Notes under the pieces: generated by a model
The model's database searches: none
The model's input: the letters and a program-made list of their open reading frames with translations, nothing else
Told to the model about the DNA's origin: nothing
Assembly: GCF_963678635.1 (NCBI RefSeq)
Contig: NC_087065.1
Coordinates: 71,373,345 to 71,437,344, forward strand
DNA length: 64,000 nt
Reading direction: 5' to 3'
DNA from: Symsagittifera roscoffensis
Lineage: Eukaryota > Xenacoelomorpha > Acoela > Convolutidae
Made by a program: the position numbers and the translations under genes
Part shown: in pieces, positions 22,871-32,339 of the stretch
Layout: each line of letters starts with the position of its first letter
Numbering within the stretch: the stretch's first letter is position 1

Positions 22871-24545
22871 CGACGAAAAAAGAAGAAAACAAAGGAGTGA
22901 TGAAGAAAAGTTAAAACTCAGAATTGTTTATGTGTGTGAAAAACTCAAGTGAGAAACCAAGCAACCAAGTTGTAATTGAAAACTGAAACATTAAGTTGAG
23001 TTTTGAAATTGTTGCATTTATAGATTTGCATTTTATTTTTAGTTGAAGTGGCTTTAGAGACACTCACTCACTATTTATTTAGGAAGGCACTATTTATTTA
23101 GTGAAGGAGTATATTTAAATATTCCAGCCTGCATGACTGTTTTTAATCAGCTAGGAGAACTGATCACTTTGTGGTGACATGGAAGGCTTGAGTATTCTCT
23201 CGAAGAGGGAGATTGTTTCATTGTTCTTTCTAACCACAGAGTTTCTTAGTTTTAATATTCAGGACAATAACAAGCAAGATTTCCGAAGGGAAAAGCGTAG
23301 TAGTATAATTTTAGCTTGTTGGTTGGCAGGACTGTCCTGCAAGCCAACACCTTTTAAATCTAAGAGAAAAAGTTTTAATCGGGACATTGACATTGGAAGT
23401 CAGAAAATATGTTTTATCTTAAGTCATATCCTCGATGTCCAGATTAATGAGAGAATTTGAAGGCTATAGTGATGTAGTATGATGCCATTTATATTCTGTA
23501 GTGAGTCGATGTGACGTGGATAAAAGTAATTTCGTGCATTTTGTAAATTGTGTTCGATGACACTGTGACCATTTTACGAATATTGCGTGATTCAATGAGG
23601 ACATTGACCGGACTGTCCGGGGAGTATGTGACATTCGACCAGAATGTGAAAAATGCAATCTCTGCAGAATTCGAATTTTTAGCAGCGAGCCTTCCGGATT
23701 GGTGATTATTAAGAACTAAGAACGTTATTGGAACGATTGGCCAGACGGTGAGTGCTGGAATATTCTGGTATTTTAAAATTTCAAAAATTCGAATTATGAC
23801 GTCATATTTCTGAGAAACGTCAGAAACGGCCATATTGGCTAAAACAAGAAAGAAAAACAGAACAACATTAGCTGCGCTAACAACAACTACGAAATCGAGA
23901 TTGGAAAACGACAACGAGTTACAGAGTAACAGAGAACACTCCGAGTTGCAACTATTGTGCCGCTACAATAGTTGCAAGGCCGTTGCGAACAACGGTGAAG
24001 GGTAAAGGACGGCCTTCCGGATTAAGAAGAAATCAGGATTAACCAGCTTGATCCAGCAGATTTGTCAATCCGGAGGGGTAAAGGAACTGAAACTTTTATC
24101 CTGTTACATAAACTTTTAGCTTCCTGTCATGTCCTGACTTGAATTTAATTAACATCTAGATTCATTTTGATAAGAATCAGAAGCTAGGAGTTGGGGGAAA
24201 GGGTTGATCCATCTTCGATGGAGATGATGATTTTTATCTACTGAACAAAAACAATAGTAATATAATAAGTAGTAGCCCTGTTTTTAGGAGTGACCTCGTG
24301 GTCTGGGGATACTGAGACCCAGCCATGAGCTCACTATTTCTGCATGTAATCTAGTTAATTTGAGTGTTTTGACCGAAGCCGAAAGCAGTAACGTTTTTGT
24401 CGACCCGATGTTAGAAAGACTACCGAAAAGTACTGGCTTGGTAGAGACGGTGAAAAGCATGCAAAGCTCTGTTTAGACGTTAGCCAGTCGTCTTAAGACT
24501 TAGTTTTGTCTTCCGTCGATATGTATCTTCCGGGCGAATGTTACG
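22871..24545 (+). other. Non-coding, hairpin-rich 3' region of element 1
   Basis: No credible coding region. The stretch contains repeated CACTATTTATTTAG (near 23071 and 23086), the strong hairpin cluster at 23918-23995, and CCTTCCGGATT (24013) facing AATCCGGAGG (24067). A purine tract, TTGGGGGAAAGGG, lies at about 24191-24204 and could be a polypurine tract preceding an LTR. No second copy of the sequence after it was found in the window, so LTRs of element 1 are unproven. Confidence 0.45.
23918..23995 (+). other. Cluster of three consecutive hairpins
   Basis: GTTAC-AGA-GTAAC (23918-23930), TTGCAACTATTGT / ACAATAGTTGCAA with a six-base loop (23946-23977), and CCGTTG-CGAA-CAACGG (23980-23995). 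The second has perfect 13-bp arms. The arms are G/C-containing and stand out from the AT-rich surroundings, so a structured RNA or protein-binding site is likely. The role is unknown. Confidence 0.7.
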
Positions 24546-24559
24546 ATACCCATAATACA

Positions 24560-25210
24560 TGAACGCCGTTAAAAACAGGGTCGGAACAATCCGTTAAGTT
24601 ACTTTTTATTGGACAGTGGAACTTTGATCCATTTCAGATGGATCAACCTAAAACTCACCTTATCTCAACATAACAATCATAAAACACACTCGAGAAATTT
24701 AAATTGGGAACTCACATGTTGATGTACTCGAGTACATGGAGTAATTAAATTGGTAAGCAACTCAAGAACTAGGTAATATAACTAAAAAAGTTTGATACTG
24801 GTCAGTTTTGGTAACAGAAGTAAGTTTTGGCTCTAGAATTTGAGTCTTTGTATGAACCATTGGGACACTCAAGCTGTCCTTCTTTCCATTGAAGGTTCAC
24901 TCTAGTTTGTTCCGAATAGTTGTTCTCTCTTCTTTTTATTATCTCTCCTCCTATTTCGGGATAAGACAGCTCTACTCGTGTCCTATTTTATATCTGGAAA
25001 TTGCGAATAGCAATTTCCCGCTGTTCTTTTCAAGCACTTTCCCGCGATTGTAAATCGGTCGTTCTGATTTTTCACTTTTTGTTTTCAGTTGGTACGAGAA
25101 AACTGAGCATGACAGGCTCCATTCGAAATTTTGAAAATTAAAAGTTCACTCCAAAATTACGTATTTTTGTGTCTCTCAAGGTCAAATTCCAGACATGACC
25201 GACTGGCACA
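24560..25210 (-). repeat. 3' LTR of element 2
   Basis: Same length and order as 41438-42088. In element orientation it starts TGTGCCAGTC and ends GGCGTTCA, the canonical TG...CA form. The similarity continues about 14 bp further left (to 24546), so the exact outer edge is uncertain. A G-rich tract (CCGGGGAGTA) directly precedes it on the minus strand. Confidence 0.9.
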
Positions 25211-25649
25211 TACTCCCCGGACTCAAGATCGATGTCCTCATCGCGTGCTGTCGTTGTCAGTGAATCCCCAGAAGCCCGCGTGTCACTCAAGATACAGTGC
25301 CAGTGGTCATTTACAGAAGTTTGCAGCAGACTCAAGTTTATCTACCTTCCAAAATTCACGACCATATAAAATTTTCACACTATCGCTAAACAGCAATCAA
25401 AATCTGCACACACCTGCACCTTATGAATTCCCGCTTTTTAAGCTGGTGATTTAAAATTTCTTTTGTCCTATTCAATCAGGAAATTGTCATGCAGCGTTTT
25501 GATTTATATAATAGATCTAGCATATTAATAACAATATCTTATTCGTTTAAAATTTCTTTTTCGTGAACCCAGATTTCATCCGAGTTCATCCTCGAGCCCC
25601 CTCCCTCTCAAGACTCAAGACTCTAGAATTTTCCTTTTGAGCCACTGGC
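25211..25649 (-). other. Element 2 3' untranslated region with polypurine tract
   Basis: Lies between the ORF4 stop and the 3' LTR. On the minus strand the last bases before the LTR are CCGGGGAGTA, a candidate polypurine tract for plus-strand priming. No other feature is recognised. Confidence 0.6.
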
Positions 25650-27173
25650 TCACCTTGTGTTCTTTGCCCTCGAGGTACCCGATCCAGATACTTTTGACAC
25701 TGTGATCTGTTCCAATAGTGCTTCTTCGTCATCGGAGCTGATCACGATCTCCTCCCAAGCCTTCAGCTGTTCATAGGATTGCATCCACTCCCTTTGCTCT
25801 TGCAATCTCTTCGCTTGATTCGGTAAGCTCTTCACCTTCGACTCCCGTTTCAAACAGAAGGAATTGTGAAGACTCAGGCTTACATTCTTCGCCAGGTCCT
25901 CCTCCAGTATTGACTCCCTCGCTCTAGTGTTGTTTCTGGATACTCTACCCACTCTTTTCCACCCCGTCGTGATCGCATTTCGATGGGTCAGCAGAGGTCT
26001 TTTGAAGGCATCTGGTCCTATCTCGGCCTGGAATTGTCGATATTCCTTTTGATGTTTCCTCATGTGATCCTTCGTCGCTACATATAACCAGGATGTTAAC
26101 GTCGCGCGAAACCAAGGAAAGAATCTCAAGCGGCTCCACACGTGTCTGACTTCCATTGGTATGGCGAACACCTTGCATGCTGTCTCGAACAACTCAAGTC
26201 TCCTGCTGTAATCTATCGCGTGAATCGACTCTGCTGTTGGCGTCTTCGATTCTCGATACTTTGCTATGTTTTCTTCCATCCATCGTAGAGCCAGCATTGT
26301 GCTCACCACCAAGATGGTCACTTTTTGTTGATGCTCGGGTAATCCCAACGACCTGATTTCTTCTACATCCCAGATCAGGCAGAGATTGGCTTGGTCTGGG
26401 TACCACACTGTCTGCGCCAGACAGTGGCACGGACAATCCCCGTGTGTGAGGTCGATGCTCCTAAGATTGCGTTCTCCCGAGGCTTCTAGGTGAGGCTCAA
26501 GTTCCATCATCTTCTCGTGTATCACGTCGACTTCTTCCAAGTTTGGGGCACTTACCATGGGTTTCCCAATCACGTTTTGTCTCTCGAGGTCACTTGTATT
26601 TTCGCTCTCCAAGCCTAGAAGTCCTTCACCCCAGATTTCACTCAAGTCGTCGCTTTGTTCTTTAGGCACTGTTCCTCGGATCTTCCCCAACAGCTTGTGT
26701 GAATGATGTGACATCCGAGCCAGTCTTACACATTTGGGCACTGAGAAGGCTTTGTCTATCAACACCTTCTGGCTGGATACTTCTACCATCGCCATGTGCA
26801 ATGGATAGTGGCTGCCACATAGGTTGGCCATCACTGACCCCACTAGGGACTTCGCATTTAGAGGCAGTCCATAGGCTTCGCTCATGGGAAATCCCATCTC
26901 CGCTTCGAGTCCAACCTTCCAACTCTTGATGTGTTTCTGGGTCACCTGCAACACTCCGGGCCATGACTCCACGCTCAACGCAGTCACCAAGTGGTGTTCT
27001 GACTCTAGCCTCTCCAATGACTGGAGACTACACATTCTCGAGAAGAACCCCAGAGCTGTTGCTAGGTTCACAGTGGTACTCGCGTAACACTCAGCCACTA
27101 TCTGTATCTCACTTTTCTCCCTTTCGGTGATATCTTCAAACCTTTTTTCTGGAAAGACTGTATCCTGCTGCAC
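25650..27173 (-). CDS. Element 2 ORF4, C-terminal half (unknown family)
   Basis: A 507-codon frame overlaps the preceding ORF by 76 bp in another frame. In element 1 the matching sequence is continuous, so the overlap most likely reflects one frameshift rather than two genes. Residues near the start match element 1 (VNLATALGF, VTALSVES-PGVLQ). The middle ~200 residues (including CPCHCLAQTVWYP and SWLYVATKDHMRKH) are absent from element 1 by deletion. The C-terminus has AFKRPLLTHRNAITTG and NVSLSLHNSFC, then a short acidic tail ending in a Ser/Lys-rich stretch. No known enzyme motif. It lies last before the 3' LTR, so it would be expressed from a long or spliced element transcript. Confidence 0.65.
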   Translation of the reverse strand: MQQDTVFPEKRFEDITEREKSEIQIVAECYASTTVNLATALGFFSRMCSLQSLERLESEHHLVTALSVESWPGVLQVTQKHIKSWKVGLEAEMGFPMSEAYGLPLNAKSLVGSVMANLCGSHYPLHMAMVEVSSQKVLIDKAFSVPKCVRLARMSHHSHKLLGKIRGTVPKEQSDDLSEIWGEGLLGLESENTSDLERQNVIGKPMVSAPNLEEVDVIHEKMMELEPHLEASGERNLRSIDLTHGDCPCHCLAQTVWYPDQANLCLIWDVEEIRSLGLPEHQQKVTILVVSTMLALRWMEENIAKYRESKTPTAESIHAIDYSRRLELFETACKVFAIPMEVRHVWSRLRFFPWFRATLTSWLYVATKDHMRKHQKEYRQFQAEIGPDAFKRPLLTHRNAITTGWKRVGRVSRNNTRARESILEEDLAKNVSLSLHNSFCLKRESKVKSLPNQAKRLQEQREWMQSYEQLKAWEEIVISSDDEEALLEQITVSKVSGSGTSRAKNTR

Positions 27174-28669
27174 GATCGTCCATCACAGGTGTGCTCGCCA
27201 TTCCCACACGTCGAGTCAAGACAACTGCCCGGCTCCATCTTCTTTACCGACCCTGTTTCGCTCGTCATCTCACTTGACTCCTTCATCTGAGGCAGGATCA
27301 ATCTATGTACTATACTCAAGTTCGCTAAATCTTCATCCTCTGTCGGCGCCAATCTCACTCGCTCAGTGACTTCCTCGATCAGGCTCGCATGGGGATGTGG
27401 ACACCAAGAGGGCCTGAGCAACTTCCACACCACTCCCAGATTCGTGGTCAACGTGCCGTTCCCGTTACCCATTCTTAGTTCTACTCTTTTACTTGAGCGT
27501 GGCACACTTATTACTTCCGGTGTCCTCTCGAGAATCAAACCCAGACTAGGTCTCTCTCTTTCCACAGGGTCTATCTCCATTATCCTCTCTATCCAGAACT
27601 TCAGCAACTCCGCCACCTCATAGTTTCTGTGGGCACCTCCAGCTTCTAAGTCTAGGAAAGGGTTGTATGCCATCCCCATCACTCCAAATACATACTGATA
27701 CTCTCTCTTCTTGTTGGGTTTCGAGTACTCTCCTGGAGGAGCCAGGTTACGGTGAACGTCGTGTTTCTCCTCGAACTTCTTGTTGTAGAACCTCCGTATC
27801 TCATCTAACTTCCTGTGGCTCTCCAGAGATTGCCTAGAACCATCTTCCTTTTCTATCCCAGTATTCTGGTACACATTCAAGATTACTGTGGAGACTCTCC
27901 TCTCCAGCGTCTTGCTTCCAATTGCTCTCTGGTGACATGCTAGGATGGTACTGTCAGTCATCATCGACATCGTCCATCTCAAGAAGCAGGTAGCATCCTT
28001 TCTCCTTGCCAGGCTCAAGCCTGAGTTGTTACTAGCAACATGCTGCATCAGCATTCGATATACCTCTAGGTTCTTGCCTCCCAACTTCAACTTGTCGTAC
28101 GAAGTTAGTGTCTCTAACTCTACTCCCAACAGGCTCCACGCAAACATCAGTTGCCCTGCGGTCCTAATAAAGGGATTCGCCATCAACGGCGATGCCGATG
28201 ATGATGTTCTCATCGCTTCTTCAAAATGATCCTTTAACAAGCTCTGCCAAGTTCTCTTCAGCTGGCTCCCCAACTCCAATTTATTGATACCAGCCTTCTG
28301 CTGAGTATTCCCGCAGGGTTTCCCGTATCTGGGATCGTTGGCCAGTTTCGTGCCTTCATACGCGGCGTCTGGTAATTCCATCTCCCTCGGATCCATTAGC
28401 TTGTCCACCACCCTCAACTGTGCTGGAGTGGCCACCCTAATCCTGGCAATGCTAGTTCGATGTTTGGGAGGCTCCACTACGAATCCCGGACTCCCTAATG
28501 ACTTGAGAGGTCTATAGTTAATGGGTCCCATCACCGATTTTGTGGGAATCCCAGTCAGATCCGCCGTCTCTGCTATTTTCTCTCTCGAGAAGTGTGTCTC
28601 GTGAGCCTTCAGCCAGTCCACACACTGGAGTCTGCCCAAGTCTTCGTGCGACACCTGCTCAAGACCCAA
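27098..28669 (-). CDS. Element 2 ORF4, N-terminal half (unknown family)
   Basis: A 523-codon frame starting with ATG at 28669. It aligns by eye with element 1 positions about 20640-22060. Shared landmarks include the RKDATCFLRW / RRDALCFIRF block, KLDEIRRFYNKK, GMAYNPFLD, VPRSSKRVE, LLRPSWCPHPHA and PGSCLDSTCG with a following H.C.G..C. Conservation between two diverged copies over about 450 residues suggests selection on a protein. The cysteine/histidine spacing near the end (about residues 474-495) could form a zinc site. The rest looks helical and soluble with no membrane segment. The function is unknown; I see neither nuclease, polymerase nor capsid motifs. Confidence 0.65.
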   Translation of the reverse strand: MGLEQVSHEDLGRLQCVDWLKAHETHFSREKIAETADLTGIPTKSVMGPINYRPLKSLGSPGFVVEPPKHRTSIARIRVATPAQLRVVDKLMDPREMELPDAAYEGTKLANDPRYGKPCGNTQQKAGINKLELGSQLKRTWQSLLKDHFEEAMRTSSSASPLMANPFIRTAGQLMFAWSLLGVELETLTSYDKLKLGGKNLEVYRMLMQHVASNNSGLSLARRKDATCFLRWTMSMMTDSTILACHQRAIGSKTLERRVSTVILNVYQNTGIEKEDGSRQSLESHRKLDEIRRFYNKKFEEKHDVHRNLAPPGEYSKPNKKREYQYVFGVMGMAYNPFLDLEAGGAHRNYEVAELLKFWIERIMEIDPVERERPSLGLILERTPEVISVPRSSKRVELRMGNGNGTLTTNLGVVWKLLRPSWCPHPHASLIEEVTERVRLAPTEDEDLANLSIVHRLILPQMKESSEMTSETGSVKKMEPGSCLDSTCGNGEHTCDGRSCSRIQSFQKKGLKISPKGRKVRYR

Positions 28670-28745
28670 AGCTTTCGCTAACTCTATCTAGCCTGCACTC
28701 GAGGTCCTCCAGGTCCAGCTCCTTGACCTTCTCCTCATATTTCAA

Positions 28746-30755
28746 CTAGTTGGTCTCCACTGATTTCTCCGGCTTCTTCTTCTCCGCCACCACCACCGAG
28801 GATATTATCGATCCCTGGGGCGTTGATGACGTTGCCTCATCAGCCTCCATGGGCGCAGCGCCCGGCAACTTGGTTCGGCTATCCCTCGAACTGTCTCTAG
28901 AATCAGCCATCGCCCCCAAGCGGCTGGACAAAGCTCTCGAGTTGAAGAAAGGTGGATTTGGGGGTGGTCCGAACGTGACCTGTGCAGTCTCTAGTAACTC
29001 TGTCTCCAACGCGTTTATGTGCCTTTGGAAGACGTCATTCAACCACTCCACCCCTCTGGGCCTATCAAAATGAATCCCATCCGCAGATGCGTCGTCAGGG
29101 AAAGCAGATAGCTCCATTTGCTCGGCCACGTCCAACAGCTCAACAGGGAGGACGCTTCTTTTGTGTATCAGCCTGATTATTTCATTCAGGTTTTGCACCT
29201 TTGTGTTCATCTCCATTGCATGTTGATCCGTTTTCATGTTGTAAGGGGCGGTGCACACCGTATGAATGGCCGGATCCATTTGAATTCGCAATTCCTCGAG
29301 AATGCAGCTCATCTTGTCGTGCAGCCTCATCATCTTCCTTGCTTCCCCCCTAGACACGTCATTCGTCCCGATCATCAGTGTCACCGTATATACTCTTGCC
29401 ATACCTAGCATCTCAAGTGTCGCTAACATCTGCGGCGTCGCGGCTCCAGCGAAGCTCAAGATTCCCGTTTGCCAATGGGACTGGATCCGGGTCAATACCC
29501 GCAGCAAGCTGTCCCCTATGATCAAGTGGACCGCTCCTTCGGGCACACGTGGCTGCGTGAAGTATTCCACCCAAGCCGCGTTATGAAAGCAATCTCTCCT
29601 GTCCATCTGCGCCGTGCTCCAGTCCATCCGATTGTGCCTGTGGTATCTACCTTCCGTATTCTTTTTGTAACTCGAGATTACCACACTCCTGACAGGTTGT
29701 TCCCCCCACGTCGATGGCAGGTCCACTCTTGCTGGACTCTTGCGATTCCTTAGTTGTAGCCGCTCGTGCAATTCTTTCAGTCGTGACGAGCTACCACTCA
29801 CCTGACTACTACCCGGGGTCGAACTTGGCGTATATCCAGGCAGCGCGACTTCCATCAACGGGCGTTTTGCTTGTGTCTCTAAACCACGCAAGGACGCTGA
29901 TTCAGACGGTATCCACACCTCCAGCCCTTCGTTCATGTGTTCTTGAGCAGCACGATCGAGGTTGAATCGTCCCTTCGACCTAGGAGCCTCATCCACCTCC
30001 ATGCGTGACTCTGGCCTTGAGCCTGTCACCACCCGCTCTTTGGACCTAGCCCCCTTCTGCATGTCGAGCTCGCGCTGTCGTTGTTGGATCCTTTCAAGCT
30101 CTGACTTCAGCTGCTCGCAATTGGCGGCATTCTCCCGCACCCTTTCTGCCTGTAGCTGTTCAGCTCTCATCGTGTCCAGTTCCCTCATCATGTCCAGTTC
30201 CCTCATCATGTCCAGATCCCTCTCAAGTTTTGCCTGGTCTCTCTCGAGCACCGCTTGATCCCGGTCGAGGTTCGCCTTGTTTCTCTCCCGCTGAGTTCTC
30301 TCAAGCTCTCTCTTCATGATGCTGACGTCCGGATATGCTTCCCCCGTCTGCTGTGCTCGAGACATCAATGGTGTCTTGCTCGTGCTCTGGCCCGTGGATC
30401 TGGCTGATGGTCTGGCCGGTAGTGGGAATTCCCCTGCTCCATACGCAGTGTTATTACTCAAGCCAGGGTTCCTTGCCAAATTGAACCCCCTTATTGCTCC
30501 ATCCACGTTCCAAGACAGCCACCTGGTTTGCTCTTGATTAGATATCCCATCGGTGGTGTAGCCCACCATCAAAACTGCTTCTGTCGCAGACTCCCGACAC
30601 TCGCCCTCATCCTCCAACTGGAGGATGGCGTTCAACATCACTGCCATTCTCTCATCCACTTGAGTATAATCCAGGTCCCTCAGATGTCTATATAATTCAT
30701 CAAGTGTGGGTTTTTTCAAAGCCGTTGGCATGGACTTCCAGAATCGATCTGCCAT
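28746..30755 (-). CDS. Element 2 coiled-coil plus SGNH/GDSL hydrolase protein, 669 aa
   Basis: Begins MADRFWKSMP at 30755 and ends at 28746. Residues 1-90 form a helical domain. About 145-240 is a strong coiled coil with an internal repeat of the type ELDMMRELDMMR. About 240-345 is Ser/Arg/Pro-rich. The C-terminal domain (about 405-580) has the SGNH blocks in order: GDS (414-416, catalytic Ser), FAGAA (block II Gly), GTND (463-466, block III) and DGIH (559-562, block V Asp and His). All four catalytic positions are present. Such esterase domains occur in ORF1 of some non-LTR elements (established for CR1/L2-type LINEs). In an LTR element downstream of integrase it is unusual. The substrate is unknown. 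It ends 77 bp before the ORF4 start. Confidence 0.8.
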   Translation of the reverse strand: MADRFWKSMPTALKKPTLDELYRHLRDLDYTQVDERMAVMLNAILQLEDEGECRESATEAVLMVGYTTDGISNQEQTRWLSWNVDGAIRGFNLARNPGLSNNTAYGAGEFPLPARPSARSTGQSTSKTPLMSRAQQTGEAYPDVSIMKRELERTQRERNKANLDRDQAVLERDQAKLERDLDMMRELDMMRELDTMRAEQLQAERVRENAANCEQLKSELERIQQRQRELDMQKGARSKERVVTGSRPESRMEVDEAPRSKGRFNLDRAAQEHMNEGLEVWIPSESASLRGLETQAKRPLMEVALPGYTPSSTPGSSQVSGSSSRLKELHERLQLRNRKSPARVDLPSTWGEQPVRSVVISSYKKNTEGRYHRHNRMDWSTAQMDRRDCFHNAAWVEYFTQPRVPEGAVHLIIGDSLLRVLTRIQSHWQTGILSFAGAATPQMLATLEMLGMARVYTVTLMIGTNDVSRGEARKMMRLHDKMSCILEELRIQMDPAIHTVCTAPYNMKTDQHAMEMNTKVQNLNEIIRLIHKRSVLPVELLDVAEQMELSAFPDDASADGIHFDRPRGVEWLNDVFQRHINALETELLETAQVTFGPPPNPPFFNSRALSSRLGAMADSRDSSRDSRTKLPGAAPMEADEATSSTPQGSIISSVVVAEKKKPEKSVETN

Positions 30756-31218
30756 TTCCGTAAATTCCCAAATGATCTTGAGTATTGAGTTCTACCTGAG
30801 CAACTTGAGTATTACCTGAGCAACTTGAGTATTACCTGAGCAACTTGAGTATTACTTCTTGAGGTGTCGTTCAACTTGTGTTCTCTTTCTTCAATTGAAT
30901 ACAGGTGAGTAGTCAATTTGACTTTACCAAATCAATCTGAAAATAGCACTCCATTTTTAGACTAGCAGGTGGTGTTCCTAACCTAAAAGCCCCCTTTAAT
31001 ATTAGAGTTAAAACCCTTTCCTTTCCGTCCTATTTAAAATAGTTCAATTGGAAACTTTCTAAAAACATGCAGATTCATTTTATGTTTTAGCACCATCAAT
31101 CATTTAAAATGTTAATTGTCATGCCAATCACCTCTAAAATTCTCTACCTGTTTTGCACCCCCACACCTAACTCGAGATTCTTCGCTCATGCCCAACTCAA
31201 GACCCCCGCGTACCCGAC
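30756..31218 (-). other. Non-coding spacer between macrodomain and SGNH ORFs
   Basis: About 460 bp without an open frame. It contains three exact copies of a 20-bp unit, ACCTGAGCAACTTGAGTATT (30794-30854). A spacer this long inside a retroelement could hold a splice acceptor or internal promoter for the two downstream genes, but I cannot point to one. Confidence 0.5.
30794..30854. repeat. 20-bp tandem repeat, three copies
   Basis: ACCTGAGCAACTTGAGTATT is repeated three times head to tail about 40 bp upstream of the SGNH start codon. Confidence 0.9.
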
Positions 31219-31793
31219 TCAGGCGATGCTCAAGTAGTATTTCTTGTGAAGATGCACCATTATCTCAGTTTCTGCGAAGACCACGTGTAGGAGAGCGTAC
31301 AATTCCCTTGGGCTCAATTTCCCCTGTTTGGGTCATACACCGGCATTGAGACTTCCGTTATCCCTCTTTCAATCATGAAGTCTCGTAGTCTCGTTAGTGC
31401 CAACATCACGTGTTCGGGATCGATCGTGTTTCTGTCATTGACCCTCGTCACTAGGAAGCACAGATATTTGCCCGGGACTTGTGCTACTGATGGTGGAAGC
31501 GCGGCCATTCCTCCCAGTTCCGGTCTCTGTCTAAACAGAAACTCCACGTTCTGGTATTCTCTCTTGAAGTCTGCTTCCAGTCTTGATTTGAAACTCATGT
31601 CCGCCGTGATACAGATTGCGCTAGTCCTGTCTGACAGAATGAAGTCACTATCCGTTATCAGGATATTTTCTGAGTATTCGTTTGGTATTTCAAACTTCGT
31701 TTTGAAATTCCGTCCTATGGTAGGTTCGGCCTCCTCCCCTTCCATTTCCAGTCCGCACTTTTCTCTCACTTCTCTGAGTTTCTTTATCATCAA
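31219..31793 (-). CDS. Element 2 divergent macrodomain (TARG1/ALC1-like), with a frameshift near its end
   Basis: The 159-codon frame 31314-31793 has ICITADMSFKSRLEADFK, then PGKYLCFLVTR, then a LTRLRDFMIERGITEVSMP block. This order matches the OARD1/TARG1-type macrodomain layout (S-D--M-AG-A--FK, then YI-YL-TK, then L---L-AM---C---G-T-LSMP). After SMP the frame closes at 31314. Continuing in another frame gives LSPRELYALLHVVFAETEIM and a stop at 31219, matching the expected last helix and strand. So a one-base shift lies near 31315. The glycine-rich loop after SMP and the M-AGIA segment are not conserved, so ADP-ribose binding or hydrolysis is uncertain. The first ~45 residues are an extra N-terminal helix. 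Confidence 0.55.
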
Positions 31794-31811
31794 ATTTTTG
31801 GTGTGGGTAAG

Positions 31812-32318
31812 TCATACCCCCACTCCCCGGACAAAAATATTTATCGACGTCCCCGTCGATGATGCTGGGTCTGATTTATCCGGCGGAATGTCGAGCGGGC
31901 TGTCTGTTGCCGTCCAGCCAAAAAGAGGATCCCCCGTTTTCATGTACTTCCCCGCTGATATGTCAACTTGCTGTATGCTCTGTCCTTCCTCGCTTCCGTT
32001 CTTGACATCGCGCATCCATTCTAATATCCTCAGGTTCGTATTCTCCCTCCTCTCTATCTCGCTCTGTTCTAAATCCGTCTCCCGCTCCGGCGTCGAGTAG
32101 TCTTCCTGTGGGTAGTGTTCATTATCGTCGATGATCTGCCATTCACCATCCGCCGCCAGCTTGCCCATACTTATTAGTTCTTTGCTTAGGTTATCGGGCT
32201 GTATCTTGTCGATCAGGAAATCGTCCGCGTACCTGTTGTACCTCATGCCTGTGCGTTTGCGATTGCCACTCCTTGTCCCCGCTGGTATTGACAAGTCTGG
32301 TTCTGTCCACTTCGGCAC
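31812..32318 (-). CDS. Element 2 acidic ORF between integrase and macrodomain, unknown
   Basis: About 168 codons, rich in Asp, Glu, Ser and Pro, with no recognised domain. It opens with no ATG close to its 5' edge (GTG at 32318; the first ATGs are further in). This suggests that it continues the integrase polyprotein after a frameshift at about 32320-32340 rather than starting independently. It contains an RYADDFLID string that superficially recalls a polymerase motif, but nothing else supports that. It ends 19 bp before the macrodomain ORF. Confidence 0.4.
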   Translation of the reverse strand: MPKWTEPDLSIPAGTRSGNRKRTGMRYNRYADDFLIDKIQPDNLSKELISMGKLAADGEWQIIDDNEHYPQEDYSTPERETDLEQSEIERRENTNLRILEWMRDVKNGSEEGQSIQQVDISAGKYMKTGDPLFGWTATDSPLDIPPDKSDPASSTGTSINIFVRGVGV

Positions 32319-32339
32319 CTCACCTTGCTCGGTATCGTT

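Noticed and set aside
32228-32257. RYADDFLID as an extra polymerase motif in the acidic ORF
   Set aside because: The surrounding sequence lacks any other RT motif, and a complete RT with YVDD is present elsewhere in the element.
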